A stretch of 64,000 nt of DNA from Arthrobacter sp. zg-Y1110 (GTDB lineage Bacteria; Actinomycetota; Actinomycetes; Actinomycetales; Micrococcaceae). Location: positions 620,001-684,000 of the forward strand of contig NZ_CP104272.1 of the NCBI RefSeq assembly GCF_025244865.1, written 5' to 3'. The position numbers and the translations under genes are program-made. The notes under the pieces are model-generated. The model did not search any database, was not told the DNA's origin, and saw only the letters and a list, made by a program, of their open reading frames with translations. Below are positions 51,292-59,984 of the stretch, in pieces (the first letter of the stretch is position 1; the number at the start of each line of letters is the position of its first letter).

Positions 51292-54060
51292 ATGCATCAA
51301 CGAAAAAAATCAGTACGACTCGGGCTGGCGTCGCTTGCAGCGATGCTGGTTGCCGGAAGCCTTTACCCAGCCGGTGCCGCTGCGGCACCCCTAACACCGG
51401 AAACCGGGGTGGCGCTCCCATCCCAGGCGCCGCCGGGCATGCCGTGGATGGACCCGGAACTGTCACCGGATGAACGGGCGGACCTGGTGGTCGCCGTGAT
51501 GACAATGGAACAGAAGGTGACCTACCTGATCCAAAGCGGCGGGCCGGGGCTGCCGGAACTGGGCCTGCCGCCCATCCGCAGCAAGGACGGCTGCTGCGGA
51601 CTCGCCCTGGAAACCCAGGACACCACGGCACTGCCGGCCGGAGTGGGACTCGCGTCCTCCTTCAGCCCGGAACTCGCCCAGGCCTACGGCGCCGTGGGCG
51701 GTGAGGAAGCCCGGGCGACCGGCTACAACGCCATCGCCGGCCCCACCATGGACCTGGTCCGGACGCCCTTCAACGGGCGGATGTGGGAAGACCTCGGCGA
51801 GGACCCAATGCTGAGCGGCGACATTGCCGCGGGGCAGGTGCAAGGTGAGCAGAGCGCGGACATCTCGGCGCTTCCCAAGCACTACAACCTGAACAATTTC
51901 GAGACCCGCCGCGGGCACGTGAACGTCCTGGTGGACGAGCGGACCCTGCAGGAGACCTACACCCGCCCCTGGGAAACCATGGTGAGCGAGGGGGATCCCG
52001 GCGCCATTATGTGCTCTTTCAACCGGGTGAACGGGCCGTTCGCCTGCGGCAATGACACGCTGCTCAACCAGATCCTCAAGGGCCAGCTGGGCTTCCCTGG
52101 GTTCGTCTCCTCGGACTTCAACGCCGCGCACAGTTTCGAGGACTACGCGGCGGGGCTCGACGTCGCCGGGCCGGGCCTCGAATTCTCCGGACCCGCGCTC
52201 CTGGCGGCGGTGCAGAACGGGCAGGTCTCCGAGGAACGGGTGACCGACGCCGCCCGCCGGGTGGCGCGCACAATGTTCGACAAGGGCATCGTGGACAACC
52301 CGCCGGTCGGCTCCTTCATCAACCCGCAGCCGGCCGACCCGCCGGTGCCCGCGGAAATGCTCGACGAGCACGCAGAGGTGGCGGAACAGGCCGCCCTCGA
52401 AGCGGCGGTGCTTTTGAAGAACGAGGGCAGGACCCTGCCGCTGGATGACGACGCCGGTTCCGTGGCGGTCATCGGTTCCGACGCCGATTGGTACATCGAC
52501 GGCGGCGGCAGCGGTGCCATTCCCAACCCTGCCCGGCTGACCACCATCCTGGACGGGATCACCGCCCGGGCTGCCGGAACAGCCGTCGAATGGGCGCCCG
52601 GTACGGATCCGGTGTCCCTGGGCGACACGATTCCCGGCCCGCCGCCGGTCCCCAGCGGAGTGCTGACGGACCTGTCCGCGAGCTACTGGACCGGGATCAA
52701 TACCTTCGAAGGTGAGCCCGCACTGGCCCGGGACGAGCTGCAGGTCAATCTGCGGACCGGTATCTCGGCCGACACCATCAACACCTCCCAGATACCGGGC
52801 ATCGGGGCGCAGCTGGCGTCGCAGCCGATTTCCGTCCGCTGGACCGGCACCCTGGCGGCGCCCACCACGGGAAGCTACACGCTGTCCCTGACCCATCTGG
52901 GCACCGCCCGGCTGTTCCTGAACGAGCAGGAAGTCATCACCGGACCGGCTGCGCCGTTCGGCACCCAGGAAGCAACCGTGGACCTGACCGCCGGACAGAA
53001 TGTGGCCGTGCGGATCGACTACACCACGGACGCGCCGAACCAGTTCAACGGCGGACTCAATGATCAGCCCGGAGCCATGATGCGCTTCGGCTGGACTCCG
53101 CCGGAGGACGTCCTGCCGCCGGCCATGGCCGAAGCGGTGGCTCTCGCCGCCGAGTCCGAAGTGGCCGTGATCGTGGCGCGGGACTACACCGGGGAGGCCG
53201 CTGACCGCGGCTCGCTGGTGCTTCCGCAGGACCAGGATCGGCTCATTTCGGCTGTCTCGGCAGTGAACCCGAACACCGTCGTCGTACTGGCGACGAGCGG
53301 TCCGGTGACCATGCCGTGGATCGAGGACGTACCGTCGGTGATGGAAATCTGGTACCCCGGCCAGGCACAGGGAACGTCGACGGCGGCGCTGCTGTTCGGC
53401 GACGCGAACCCGTCCGGCAAGCTGCCGGTCACCTTCCCGGTCAGCGACGAGCAGGCCGTCCAGGTGGCACCGCCGGCACCGTTCTCGCTCATTGAGATCG
53501 TGGATCCTGAGGTTCCCTATGTTGAGGGCGTGTTCGTAGGCTACAAGGGGTACCTCGAGCAAGGTCTGACTCCGCTCTTCCCCTTCGGCCACGGCCTGTC
53601 CTACACGAAGTTCGACTACGGGAAACTGCGGACCACGCACAAGGTGGACGCCTCCGATCCGGAGGCCGCGGTGTCGGTGCGGGTATGGAACACGGGGCAT
53701 TACACCGGCGAGGAAACACTGCAGGTGTACGTGGGCAACCTGCCCACCGATGTTCCGACGCCGGCCCTGCAGCTCGCCGGGTACGGCAGTGTGACGCTGG
53801 CGCCGGGGGAGTCGGACCGGGTGGAAATCGAGCTGGATCCGCGCTCCCTGCAGTACTGGGACGAGACCGAGAGTGCTTGGGTGACTCCCACCGGAGAGGT
53901 CCCCATCTACGTGGGCCGCTCGGTGGAGGATCTCCGGCTGGCCGGAAGTCTCTACGTCAGTGACAGGCACGGCGGTCATCACGGCCACCATGGACACCAC
54001 GGTCATCCGGGTCATCACGCTGGCTGGGGCGGCGGAGGGCACGGGGGAGGCCGCGGCTAG
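51292..54060 (+). CDS. Secreted glycoside hydrolase family 3 enzyme with PA14 insert and His-rich tail
   Basis: A 922-residue exported enzyme. ATG 51292 (GAGGG upstream) gives a basic N-terminus and a hydrophobic core ending AGAAAAP (signal about 1-33). The GH3 N-domain runs from MDPELSPDERADLVVAVMTMEQKV, with KHYNLNNFETRR and the nucleophile Asp275 in GFVSSDFNAAHS. A C-domain (LKNEGRTLPL..VAVIGSDAD) is interrupted by a PA14 module (WTGTLAAPTTGSYTLSLTHLGTARLFLNE). An Fn3-like domain ends the catalytic part. The final 28 residues are a His/Gly tail (GGHHGHHGHHGHPGHH) likely to bind metal. Beta-glucosidase-type activity is expected; exact sugar unknown. Confidence 0.92.
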   Translation: MHQRKKSVRLGLASLAAMLVAGSLYPAGAAAAPLTPETGVALPSQAPPGMPWMDPELSPDERADLVVAVMTMEQKVTYLIQSGGPGLPELGLPPIRSKDGCCGLALETQDTTALPAGVGLASSFSPELAQAYGAVGGEEARATGYNAIAGPTMDLVRTPFNGRMWEDLGEDPMLSGDIAAGQVQGEQSADISALPKHYNLNNFETRRGHVNVLVDERTLQETYTRPWETMVSEGDPGAIMCSFNRVNGPFACGNDTLLNQILKGQLGFPGFVSSDFNAAHSFEDYAAGLDVAGPGLEFSGPALLAAVQNGQVSEERVTDAARRVARTMFDKGIVDNPPVGSFINPQPADPPVPAEMLDEHAEVAEQAALEAAVLLKNEGRTLPLDDDAGSVAVIGSDADWYIDGGGSGAIPNPARLTTILDGITARAAGTAVEWAPGTDPVSLGDTIPGPPPVPSGVLTDLSASYWTGINTFEGEPALARDELQVNLRTGISADTINTSQIPGIGAQLASQPISVRWTGTLAAPTTGSYTLSLTHLGTARLFLNEQEVITGPAAPFGTQEATVDLTAGQNVAVRIDYTTDAPNQFNGGLNDQPGAMMRFGWTPPEDVLPPAMAEAVALAAESEVAVIVARDYTGEAADRGSLVLPQDQDRLISAVSAVNPNTVVVLATSGPVTMPWIEDVPSVMEIWYPGQAQGTSTAALLFGDANPSGKLPVTFPVSDEQAVQVAPPAPFSLIEIVDPEVPYVEGVFVGYKGYLEQGLTPLFPFGHGLSYTKFDYGKLRTTHKVDASDPEAAVSVRVWNTGHYTGEETLQVYVGNLPTDVPTPALQLAGYGSVTLAPGESDRVEIELDPRSLQYWDETESAWVTPTGEVPIYVGRSVEDLRLAGSLYVSDRHGGHHGHHGHHGHPGHHAGWGGGGHGGGRG

Positions 54061-54086
54061 GATCGGTTGCCGCTGAACTGGAAACT

Positions 54087-54138
54087 AAAGGGCCTCCCGG
54101 AACGACTATTCGTCGTCCGGGAGGCCCTTTACTTTTTG
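54087..54138 (+). terminator. Rho-independent terminator after the GH3 gene
   Basis: A perfect 15-bp stem, 54087-54101 with 54116-54130, encloses a small inner CGA/TCG pairing and is followed by ACTTTTTG. It is one of the clearest terminators in the window. The following 54139-54364 has no recognisable signal beyond the ribosome site of the next gene. Confidence 0.92.
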
Positions 54139-54364
54139 ATGCGGTGCGCCTCTAGCGGAGCTGCCAGGAGTTGAGGTGTTGTGGGTCACGGCAAGGACGA
54201 GTGCCAGCGGTTTCAGAAGGCGCTGTCGTTACAGATTCGGTGCTTCCGAATCGCCAAAACCGGGGCAATCCGGGGGCCGTAACTGAAACAATAGGAAAGG
54301 CGGCTTACTTGTTCGATGCCGCCCGTACCACCAGAGTCTCGTGCCCAGGAATGGAGCCCCCCAA

Positions 54365-54754
54365 GTGTCACCCGAATCAGCCCAGCCGTTTGAAATTTCC
54401 GAAACGGACCGCGTCACCGTCTACGGTGCGAAGAACTTTCCCGAGGTGGCCGGGCTGCTGCCGGACTCCGCGTTCCTCGCCGAGGATGACGGGCGCTTCC
54501 CGGCCGACGTCGTGCTGCTGTTCGTAGCCTCCGCTGCCGACCTGGCGCATGACCTGGCCAAGGCTGCCGCCGCCGTCGAACCCGGCGGATCCCTCTGGGT
54601 CTGCTATCCGACGGCGGACGTCGACGGCGGCGCCCCGGACCTGAACCGGGACACCGTGGCTTCCCTCGTGGAAACGAATGACTGGGAGCCCGTGGGCGAC
54701 GCCGTTATCAACAGCGAGTGGTCTGCGGTGCGCGGGCGGCCGGCGGGGAAGTAA
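54365..54754 (+). CDS. DUF3052-like small protein, hypothetical
   Basis: A 129-residue protein from the GTG at 54365 with GGAG 8 nt upstream; a GTG at 54341 is an alternative. It has a Rossmann-like alternation: VTVYGAKNFPEVAGLLP, ADVVLLFVASAADLAHDLAKAAAAVEPGGSLWVCYPTA, and DWEPVGDAVINSEWSAVRGRP. The pattern resembles DUF3052 proteins of actinobacteria, which are short and of unknown role. It stands alone. Confidence 0.65.
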   Translation: MSPESAQPFEISETDRVTVYGAKNFPEVAGLLPDSAFLAEDDGRFPADVVLLFVASAADLAHDLAKAAAAVEPGGSLWVCYPTADVDGGAPDLNRDTVASLVETNDWEPVGDAVINSEWSAVRGRPAGK

Positions 54755-54872
54755 AGCAGGGAAGCCGCAGGACCGGACCGCGCAGGGCGGAATTTGGTCC
54801 GGCGGGTTCCGCAGGGATGGAGGTCGGCGCATACTCGGGAGCATTCGATCCGTCACCCGTAAGGAGACAACC

Positions 54873-55295
54873 ATGTCCACCCTGATGAACCCTTACCTCA
54901 GCTTCCGGGACAACGCCGCCGAAGCGATGGCGTTCTACCAGGACGTTTTCGGAGGAACGCTGGAAAGTTCCACCTTCGGCGACATGAACATGGCCGAGGA
55001 TCCATCCGAGGCGAACAAGATCATGCACTCCTCCCTGACCACTGACAATGGCCTGGTGTTAATGGCTTCGGACACGCCCAACAGCATGAATATGGACTCG
55101 GGCAGCAGCTACTCCATCTCCCTCAGCGGTGATAACGGTGAGGAGCTCCGCGGGTACTGGGACAAACTGCTCGACGGCGGCCAGATGACCATGCCGCTGG
55201 AAAAAGCGCCGTGGGGAGACATGTTCGGCATGCTGACCGACCGGTTCGGAACCAGCTGGATGATCAGCATTGAGACTGAGGACTCTAGCCGCTGA
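54873..55295 (+). CDS. VOC-family PhnB-like protein
   Basis: A 140-residue protein with strong RBS AAGGAGA before ATG 54873. Core: NPYLSFRDNAAEAMAFYQDVFGGTLESSTFGDM and GRYWDKLLDGG-like end, then DMFGMLTDRFGTSWMI. This PhnB/3-demethylubiquinone-9 MT-like VOC group is mostly uncharacterised. It is rich in Met. The longer upstream frame is shadow. Confidence 0.85.
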   Translation: MSTLMNPYLSFRDNAAEAMAFYQDVFGGTLESSTFGDMNMAEDPSEANKIMHSSLTTDNGLVLMASDTPNSMNMDSGSSYSISLSGDNGEELRGYWDKLLDGGQMTMPLEKAPWGDMFGMLTDRFGTSWMISIETEDSSR

Positions 55296-55353
55296 AGCGC
55301 CTCTAGCCGCTGAAGCGCCCGGCACTTTGAGCCGCCGCCTTCACGGCGGCGGC

Positions 55354-55887
55354 TCAGCTGTCTCCGCCGGACTGCTCCGCCGCCCACTCGGCGACACGGC
55401 GGGCGCTTTCCTCCTCGGAAAGGTCCTCCACCCGGGACATCACTGACCAGCGGACCCCGAACGGGTCACGGATACTGGCGAAGCGGTCTCCCGAGACAAA
55501 GGTCGTCAGTGGTTCGCGGACAACGGCGCCGGCCGCCACCGCCCGGGCGACGGTCTGGTCCGCATCGGCGCAGTAGAGCCCGAGCGAGTAGCAGTCGTTG
55601 TCCCCTTCCGGAGGGAGCACCAGCCCGAAAGCGGGATTGGGTTCGCCCAATTGCAGCCGGCCCATGCCGAAGTCGAGATCGACGTGCACCACCATGCCGT
55701 CCATCTCGGTCACGTCCACCACCCGGGCCCCGAACACGTCACGGTAAAAGGCGGTGGCGTTCCGGGCATCCGGTACGGCCAGGAACGGGGTCAGGCTCGT
55801 GGCGCCGTGCGGAATCCCGCCCGTGGTGTGTTCTCCGGTGAGGCCGGTGATGGTTTCGTCTGGAGTGGTGTTGTCTGTGAATGTCAT
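55354..55887 (-). CDS. VOC-family protein (glyoxalase-like)
   Basis: A 177-residue protein with about 30 Thr/Gly-rich N-terminal residues, then LTPFLAVPDARNATAFYRDVFGARVVDVTE and DRFASIRDPFGVRWSVMSRVEDLSEEE. The C-terminal helix is Glu-rich. It is divergent from an AraC-type regulator 80 nt away, which may control it. Substrate unknown. Confidence 0.85.
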   Translation of the reverse strand: MTFTDNTTPDETITGLTGEHTTGGIPHGATSLTPFLAVPDARNATAFYRDVFGARVVDVTEMDGMVVHVDLDFGMGRLQLGEPNPAFGLVLPPEGDNDCYSLGLYCADADQTVARAVAAGAVVREPLTTFVSGDRFASIRDPFGVRWSVMSRVEDLSEEESARRVAEWAAEQSGGDS

Positions 55888-55966
55888 GCTGCAAGGCTAG
55901 GCAGCAGCAGTAGGGTGGCGCTTGAAGATTCGCGACAGGCCAGGAAGCACGAGAAATGAGCAGGCT

Positions 55967-56779
55967 ATGGAGGAACAGTGGCGTGGGTTGCTTTATCCCG
56001 CTCGGCTGCCTGCGTTCCACCGGCTGCTCCCGCCGGACCCGCTTCGGGACCGCTTTCGCTGGGTCTGGATTCCGGAATGGGACCTGGCACCCGGCAAGGT
56101 CTCCCGGCAGGAGGTCCTGCCGTTCCCGGCGTTGAACCTGGTGGTGCAGGAGGAAGGTGTCAGTCTTTCCGGTCCCGCCACGCGGCGCTCCTTCCGCGAC
56201 CTGGCGGGGCGGGGTTGGGCCGTCGGGATGTTGCTGCGGCCGGCAGCCGTACCGGTCTTCACTGATGACCCGGGCGGACTCCGCGACGCGGAAATCCCGT
56301 TCCACGCCCCGGACCTGCATACCGCGGTGATGGCCGCCATGAGCTGCGGCGCCGGTGGAGCGGGGGATGACGACGACGGCGCTCGCCGCCGGGAGCGCGC
56401 TGCGGCGGCGGTAGCCGCGTGGCTGGAGGCCCGCGTACCGGTACCAACAGCCGAAGCCGAAGCGGCCAATCGGTTGGAGGACCTGATCCAATCCGACCGC
56501 GAGCTGACCCGGGTTGACCAGGCAGCCGACCAGCTCGGTGTCTCCGTCCGGACCCTGCAGCGCCTGGCGCGCCGGTTTGTCGGCCTGCCGCCGCTGGCGA
56601 TGATCCGCCGCTACCGGCTGCAGGAGGCAGCGGAACGTCTGCGCGGCAACACCGAACTCTCCATTGCCGATGTTGCCGCCGATCTCGGTTACGCCGACCA
56701 TGCGCACCTGGCCAACGCGTTTCGGGAAGTCCTGGGCTTCACCCCCAGCGGCTACCGGCACTCCGCGGCCCAGCAGTGA
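55967..56779 (+). CDS. AraC-family transcriptional regulator
   Basis: A 270-residue protein. The C-terminal double HTH is QLGVSVRTLQRLARRFVGLPPLAMIRRYRLQEAAERLRG and SIADVAADLGYADHAHLANAFREVLGFTPSGYR. The N-terminal domain (FRWVWIPEWDLAPGKVSRQEVLPFPALNLVVQ) is a DUF6597-like sensor. It lies divergent from the VOC gene and ends at a strong bidirectional terminator. ATG 55967 is chosen over an upstream TTG. Confidence 0.9.
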   Translation: MEEQWRGLLYPARLPAFHRLLPPDPLRDRFRWVWIPEWDLAPGKVSRQEVLPFPALNLVVQEEGVSLSGPATRRSFRDLAGRGWAVGMLLRPAAVPVFTDDPGGLRDAEIPFHAPDLHTAVMAAMSCGAGGAGDDDDGARRRERAAAAVAAWLEARVPVPTAEAEAANRLEDLIQSDRELTRVDQAADQLGVSVRTLQRLARRFVGLPPLAMIRRYRLQEAAERLRGNTELSIADVAADLGYADHAHLANAFREVLGFTPSGYRHSAAQQ

Positions 56780-56795
56780 GGGTCCGCCCCGGACA

Positions 56796-56830
56796 TTCCC
56801 GGGTCGGAGCAAAACGCTCCAACCCGGGAA
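56796..56830. terminator. Bidirectional hairpin terminator
   Basis: A 15-bp stem with one mismatch, TTCCCGGGTCGGAGC (56796-56810) and GCTCCAACCCGGGAA (56816-56830), with a 5-nt loop. It lies between the convergent araC-like and M14 peptidase genes. Confidence 0.85.
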
Positions 56831-56845
56831 CCGCCTGGCGAACGA

Positions 56846-59500
56846 CTAACCCCCAAACCGGGCAGCCATTTCATCGGCCGTCAGCTCGGTGCCTGCACCG
56901 TTGTAGATGGCGTTGGTGACCACCGTCCAGGAAGCGCGCGGCCAGGTGCGGAAGGTGATGTGTCCGCCGGCAATGGTCACTTCCCCTTCCCCAACATCGA
57001 AGGACGCAATGTTGGTGGCTCCGTTGAGCGCCTCGGCACCAAGAGCGTAGCCGCTGACCAGCGGGTTGCCCTCGGCCGGATAGCGCGACACCGAGGTGCC
57101 CTCGCCGGTGAGCCGGAACGCGGCGTCGTTGTTGAACCAGGTGGGCCAGGCCGCCGGCATGCCCCACGCCGCCGGCTGGGAGGTGTCATACTCCTGGGCC
57201 AGCAGCGCACCGGGCACAGTAAAGACTTCCCGGTCCGTCGGAGTTACGTTCTCCACCGGCAGTCCCATCGCGGACGCGGCGGTCAGGGACGAGGATCCCA
57301 GGGCCAGGACGTTCCCGCCCTGGTTGGCGAAGTCGGCCAGCCGCTGCGGAGCGTCCGGAACACCGGCAGCCCAGGCGAACTCCTCCGGATACTTGGTGGC
57401 GTCCAGCCCGACGGTCAGCCGCTCGGTGGTGATGCCCGGAGCCAGCACAAGGGTGTCGAACTGCTCGGACAGGGTGGCGTAGTCCGCGGCCTCCACCACC
57501 TCGTAGTTGGTGCCGAACTGGTCCATCATCCACATCAGCCAGCCGCCGGGCATGTTGTTGGCGCCCCGGACCAAGCCCACCCGGGTGTTCTCGGCGAGCT
57601 GGACCGCCCCGGTGGCAGGCATTGCAGCGGTGGCGTACACCGGCAGCGCCGTGTCCCGGACGGCCCGGGTCAGCGTTTCCCGTGCCCGGGCCTCTCCGGC
57701 GGGAACCATCAGGGCACCCGGCGCGAATTCCTGTCCGTCGACAGTGATCGCGCCGGCGGCCCGGTAGGCGTCCACGCCGGCGTCCTGCAGTGCGTCGATG
57801 ATCCGGCCCAGCCCGTAGGACTCGGCACTGAGGATGTAGGCGCCGTCGGCACCGGGTGCACGGGGCATCCGGATGCGCTCCTGCGTGATGGCGCGCACCT
57901 GCCGGGTCTCGGCGTCGAACTCTTCCTGCACCGCCGCCACATCCACGCCCATAAACAGGGCCACGTTGTCGGTGGTTTCGCTGTACGGCAGGATCAGCGG
58001 GCAGTCGTCGCATTTCCGGGCGCTGTCCGGATACTCGTCGATGCGCAGCAGCTGATCCACCCAGCGGCCCAGCGGCTGCTGGGTGCGCATGATGTAGGAC
58101 CCGGCGTCGAACTCCCGGCCCTCGGCCGTGAACGGTGCGGTGGCCTCCTCAATCTCCACCTCGCCGAAGTCGAAGATCCGCATCATGTCGTACACCGCGT
58201 ACGGATCCCGCTGGTCGGCGGGCACCACGTACGCGTACGGGCCGCCGTCCCAGGTTTCGCTGTTCGCGTTGACCCGGTAGAGGTTGTTGAGCAGCCAGGA
58301 CTGCGGATCGCCGGCCACGGTGTTCAGCCCGGAGAACGCGGCCGAGGTGGCGTACTGGACAATCTGCTTCAGCGTCCAAGTGTCCGAGTCATACGGCAGG
58401 GGAGAGCGCATGGTTTTGTCCACCGGCTCCAGCACGCCCTCGCCGGTGTACGGGTAGGCGAGGTCCCGGACGGAAGCGATCTCGGTGAGGAAGGTGGAGG
58501 TGCCGAGGAAGGTGCCGTACCCGGCGACGTCGGCGTTCCACAGGATGCCGTACGCGTCGTCGGACTTCACGCCCTTGAGCCCTTCGGCCACGAGGTCCCG
58601 CTGCGTGAACTGGCCCAGTGCGTTGGAGGATGAGATGGCAATCGGGTCCACATCGGGGGAGAGCGGTTCGTCATAGGGCGGGGTCCAGATCCGGGGGCTT
58701 TCCGTGCCGGCCTGGTGCATGTAGTGCTGCACCACCGGCCGGTATTTCTGCTCCAGCGCCACCCGGGTGCGGGATTCCTTCTGCGTGAACATGAACCAGT
58801 CGCGGTTGTTATCGTGCCCCACGTAGCGGTGATAGAGGTCCGGATAGACCCGGTTGTATTCCGTGCCTGCGGTCGAGTTGAAGTAATCCACCACCATCTG
58901 CTGGCCGTCCGGATTGGCGGAAGGCACCACCAGCACCACGAGATTGTCCAGGATCCGGTTCATCGCCTCGGAATCCTCGGTGGCCAGGCGGTGCACGATG
59001 TCGACCAGCGCCTGGGTGTTCCCGACTTCCGTCGCGTGGATGGACGCTTCGATGTAGTAGACAGGGACCGTGGTTTGGGCGAGCTGCCGGGCGTACTCTT
59101 CCGGTTCCATCCCGGCGCCGGCGGCTTCCGCGGCCATGGCGTCGGGATCGGCAAGCCGTTCATTGACGGCCAGGATCGAATCCAGCCGGCCCAGGTTTTC
59201 CTCGCTGCTCAGGCGCAGGATCGGATATTCGTTGTTGTCCGTGGTCCGGTCCACCACCTCGTACTCCACTTCGGGCGATGAGTCGGCAATGGTTTCGAAG
59301 TACTCGGAAATGTCGCTGAAAGCCGCCAGCCGGCCCTCGTCGCCCATTTCGAAACCGAAGTACTCGGCAGGAGTGGGCAGATCCGGAAGTTTGCTGGCAG
59401 GGGCGGTTTCGACGCGCGTTCCGGCGGCCGGGGAAATGGTGAGCCCGAGCAGGGCAAGGGAAGTGACAACCGCCGCGGCGGTTCGATGTCGAAGTTGCAT
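56846..59500 (-). CDS. Large secreted M14 zinc carboxypeptidase with glutamine-amidotransferase-like C-terminus
   Basis: An 884-residue exported protein. The signal peptide ends near SPAAG-TRVET (about 1-27). The M14 domain has zinc ligands His155 and Glu158 (SIHATEVGN), the PSANPDGQQMVVDYF loop, and YVGHDNNRDWFMF..VVQHYMHQAGTESPR. From about residue 690 a class I GATase/ThuA-like fold appears (DYATLSEQFDTLVLAPG, DFANQGGNVLALGSSS), typical of this long family. It should trim peptides or cross-links outside the cell. ATG 59500 is chosen since the longer frame breaks the signal. Confidence 0.9.
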   Translation of the reverse strand: MQLRHRTAAAVVTSLALLGLTISPAAGTRVETAPASKLPDLPTPAEYFGFEMGDEGRLAAFSDISEYFETIADSSPEVEYEVVDRTTDNNEYPILRLSSEENLGRLDSILAVNERLADPDAMAAEAAGAGMEPEEYARQLAQTTVPVYYIEASIHATEVGNTQALVDIVHRLATEDSEAMNRILDNLVVLVVPSANPDGQQMVVDYFNSTAGTEYNRVYPDLYHRYVGHDNNRDWFMFTQKESRTRVALEQKYRPVVQHYMHQAGTESPRIWTPPYDEPLSPDVDPIAISSSNALGQFTQRDLVAEGLKGVKSDDAYGILWNADVAGYGTFLGTSTFLTEIASVRDLAYPYTGEGVLEPVDKTMRSPLPYDSDTWTLKQIVQYATSAAFSGLNTVAGDPQSWLLNNLYRVNANSETWDGGPYAYVVPADQRDPYAVYDMMRIFDFGEVEIEEATAPFTAEGREFDAGSYIMRTQQPLGRWVDQLLRIDEYPDSARKCDDCPLILPYSETTDNVALFMGVDVAAVQEEFDAETRQVRAITQERIRMPRAPGADGAYILSAESYGLGRIIDALQDAGVDAYRAAGAITVDGQEFAPGALMVPAGEARARETLTRAVRDTALPVYATAAMPATGAVQLAENTRVGLVRGANNMPGGWLMWMMDQFGTNYEVVEAADYATLSEQFDTLVLAPGITTERLTVGLDATKYPEEFAWAAGVPDAPQRLADFANQGGNVLALGSSSLTAASAMGLPVENVTPTDREVFTVPGALLAQEYDTSQPAAWGMPAAWPTWFNNDAAFRLTGEGTSVSRYPAEGNPLVSGYALGAEALNGATNIASFDVGEGEVTIAGGHITFRTWPRASWTVVTNAIYNGAGTELTADEMAARFGG

Positions 59501-59984
59501 GAAGGATCCCTCAGAGAGAGGCTGCGCCCACCCCCTGGTGCAGCGGGTACTGCTTCGAGTCCGCATCGTGGAGCGTGCGGCGGTGCGGGACGACGCCGGC
59601 CGGTCACCATCGACCGGCCGGCGGTGCCGCGGTGTGCCGCACCCAGTGACGGTGCGGCGGCGCGAGTGTATGGGGGACGCTATGGGTGCGGCTCACGGGC
59701 GTCAATACGGGGTGGCCGGGGTGCTGCCTGCGGGCAACGCATCGGCCGGAGTCGGGTTCCCGATCCCTCGGAATCGACGTGGAAACTTTTCTAATTTCCT
59801 CTTGTGATGTACGCCACATCAGGATATGTTGTCTTCGCCTACAAATTGTTGATGCCATGCGTCGACTGGGCGCTACAGCGTTGTATCCGCTCGATCCAGC
59901 CCGCGGGCGGACCGTGGCCGTTTCCGCCGACAGCGGGGCGGAACGGCTCCGCACCGGCAGGATCCTTTTCGAAGGTTTTGCAGC
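59501..59984. other. 484-nt divergent intergenic region with sugar-transporter promoter
   Basis: The gap separates the M14 peptidase from the sugar ABC operon. The left half is GC-rich and shows nothing definite. An AT-richer stretch around 59785-59845 holds the promoter candidate listed separately; about 150 nt of untranslated leader follow before the ATG at 59985. Confidence 0.5.
59803..59830 (+). promoter_or_regulatory. Promoter candidate of the sugar ABC operon with internal inverted repeat
   Basis: A -35 TTGTGA (59803-59808) and -10 TATGTT (59825-59830) are 16 bp apart. Between them TGATGT (59805-59810) and ACATCA (59816-59821) form a 6-bp inverted repeat, a likely repressor or activator site. 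It lies in an AT-rich patch. Confidence 0.45.

Noticed and set aside
51463..54042. 859-codon minus-strand open frame opposite the GH3 gene
   Set aside because: No recognisable domain, composition typical of antisense to high-GC coding DNA, and the plus strand has a full GH3 enzyme.
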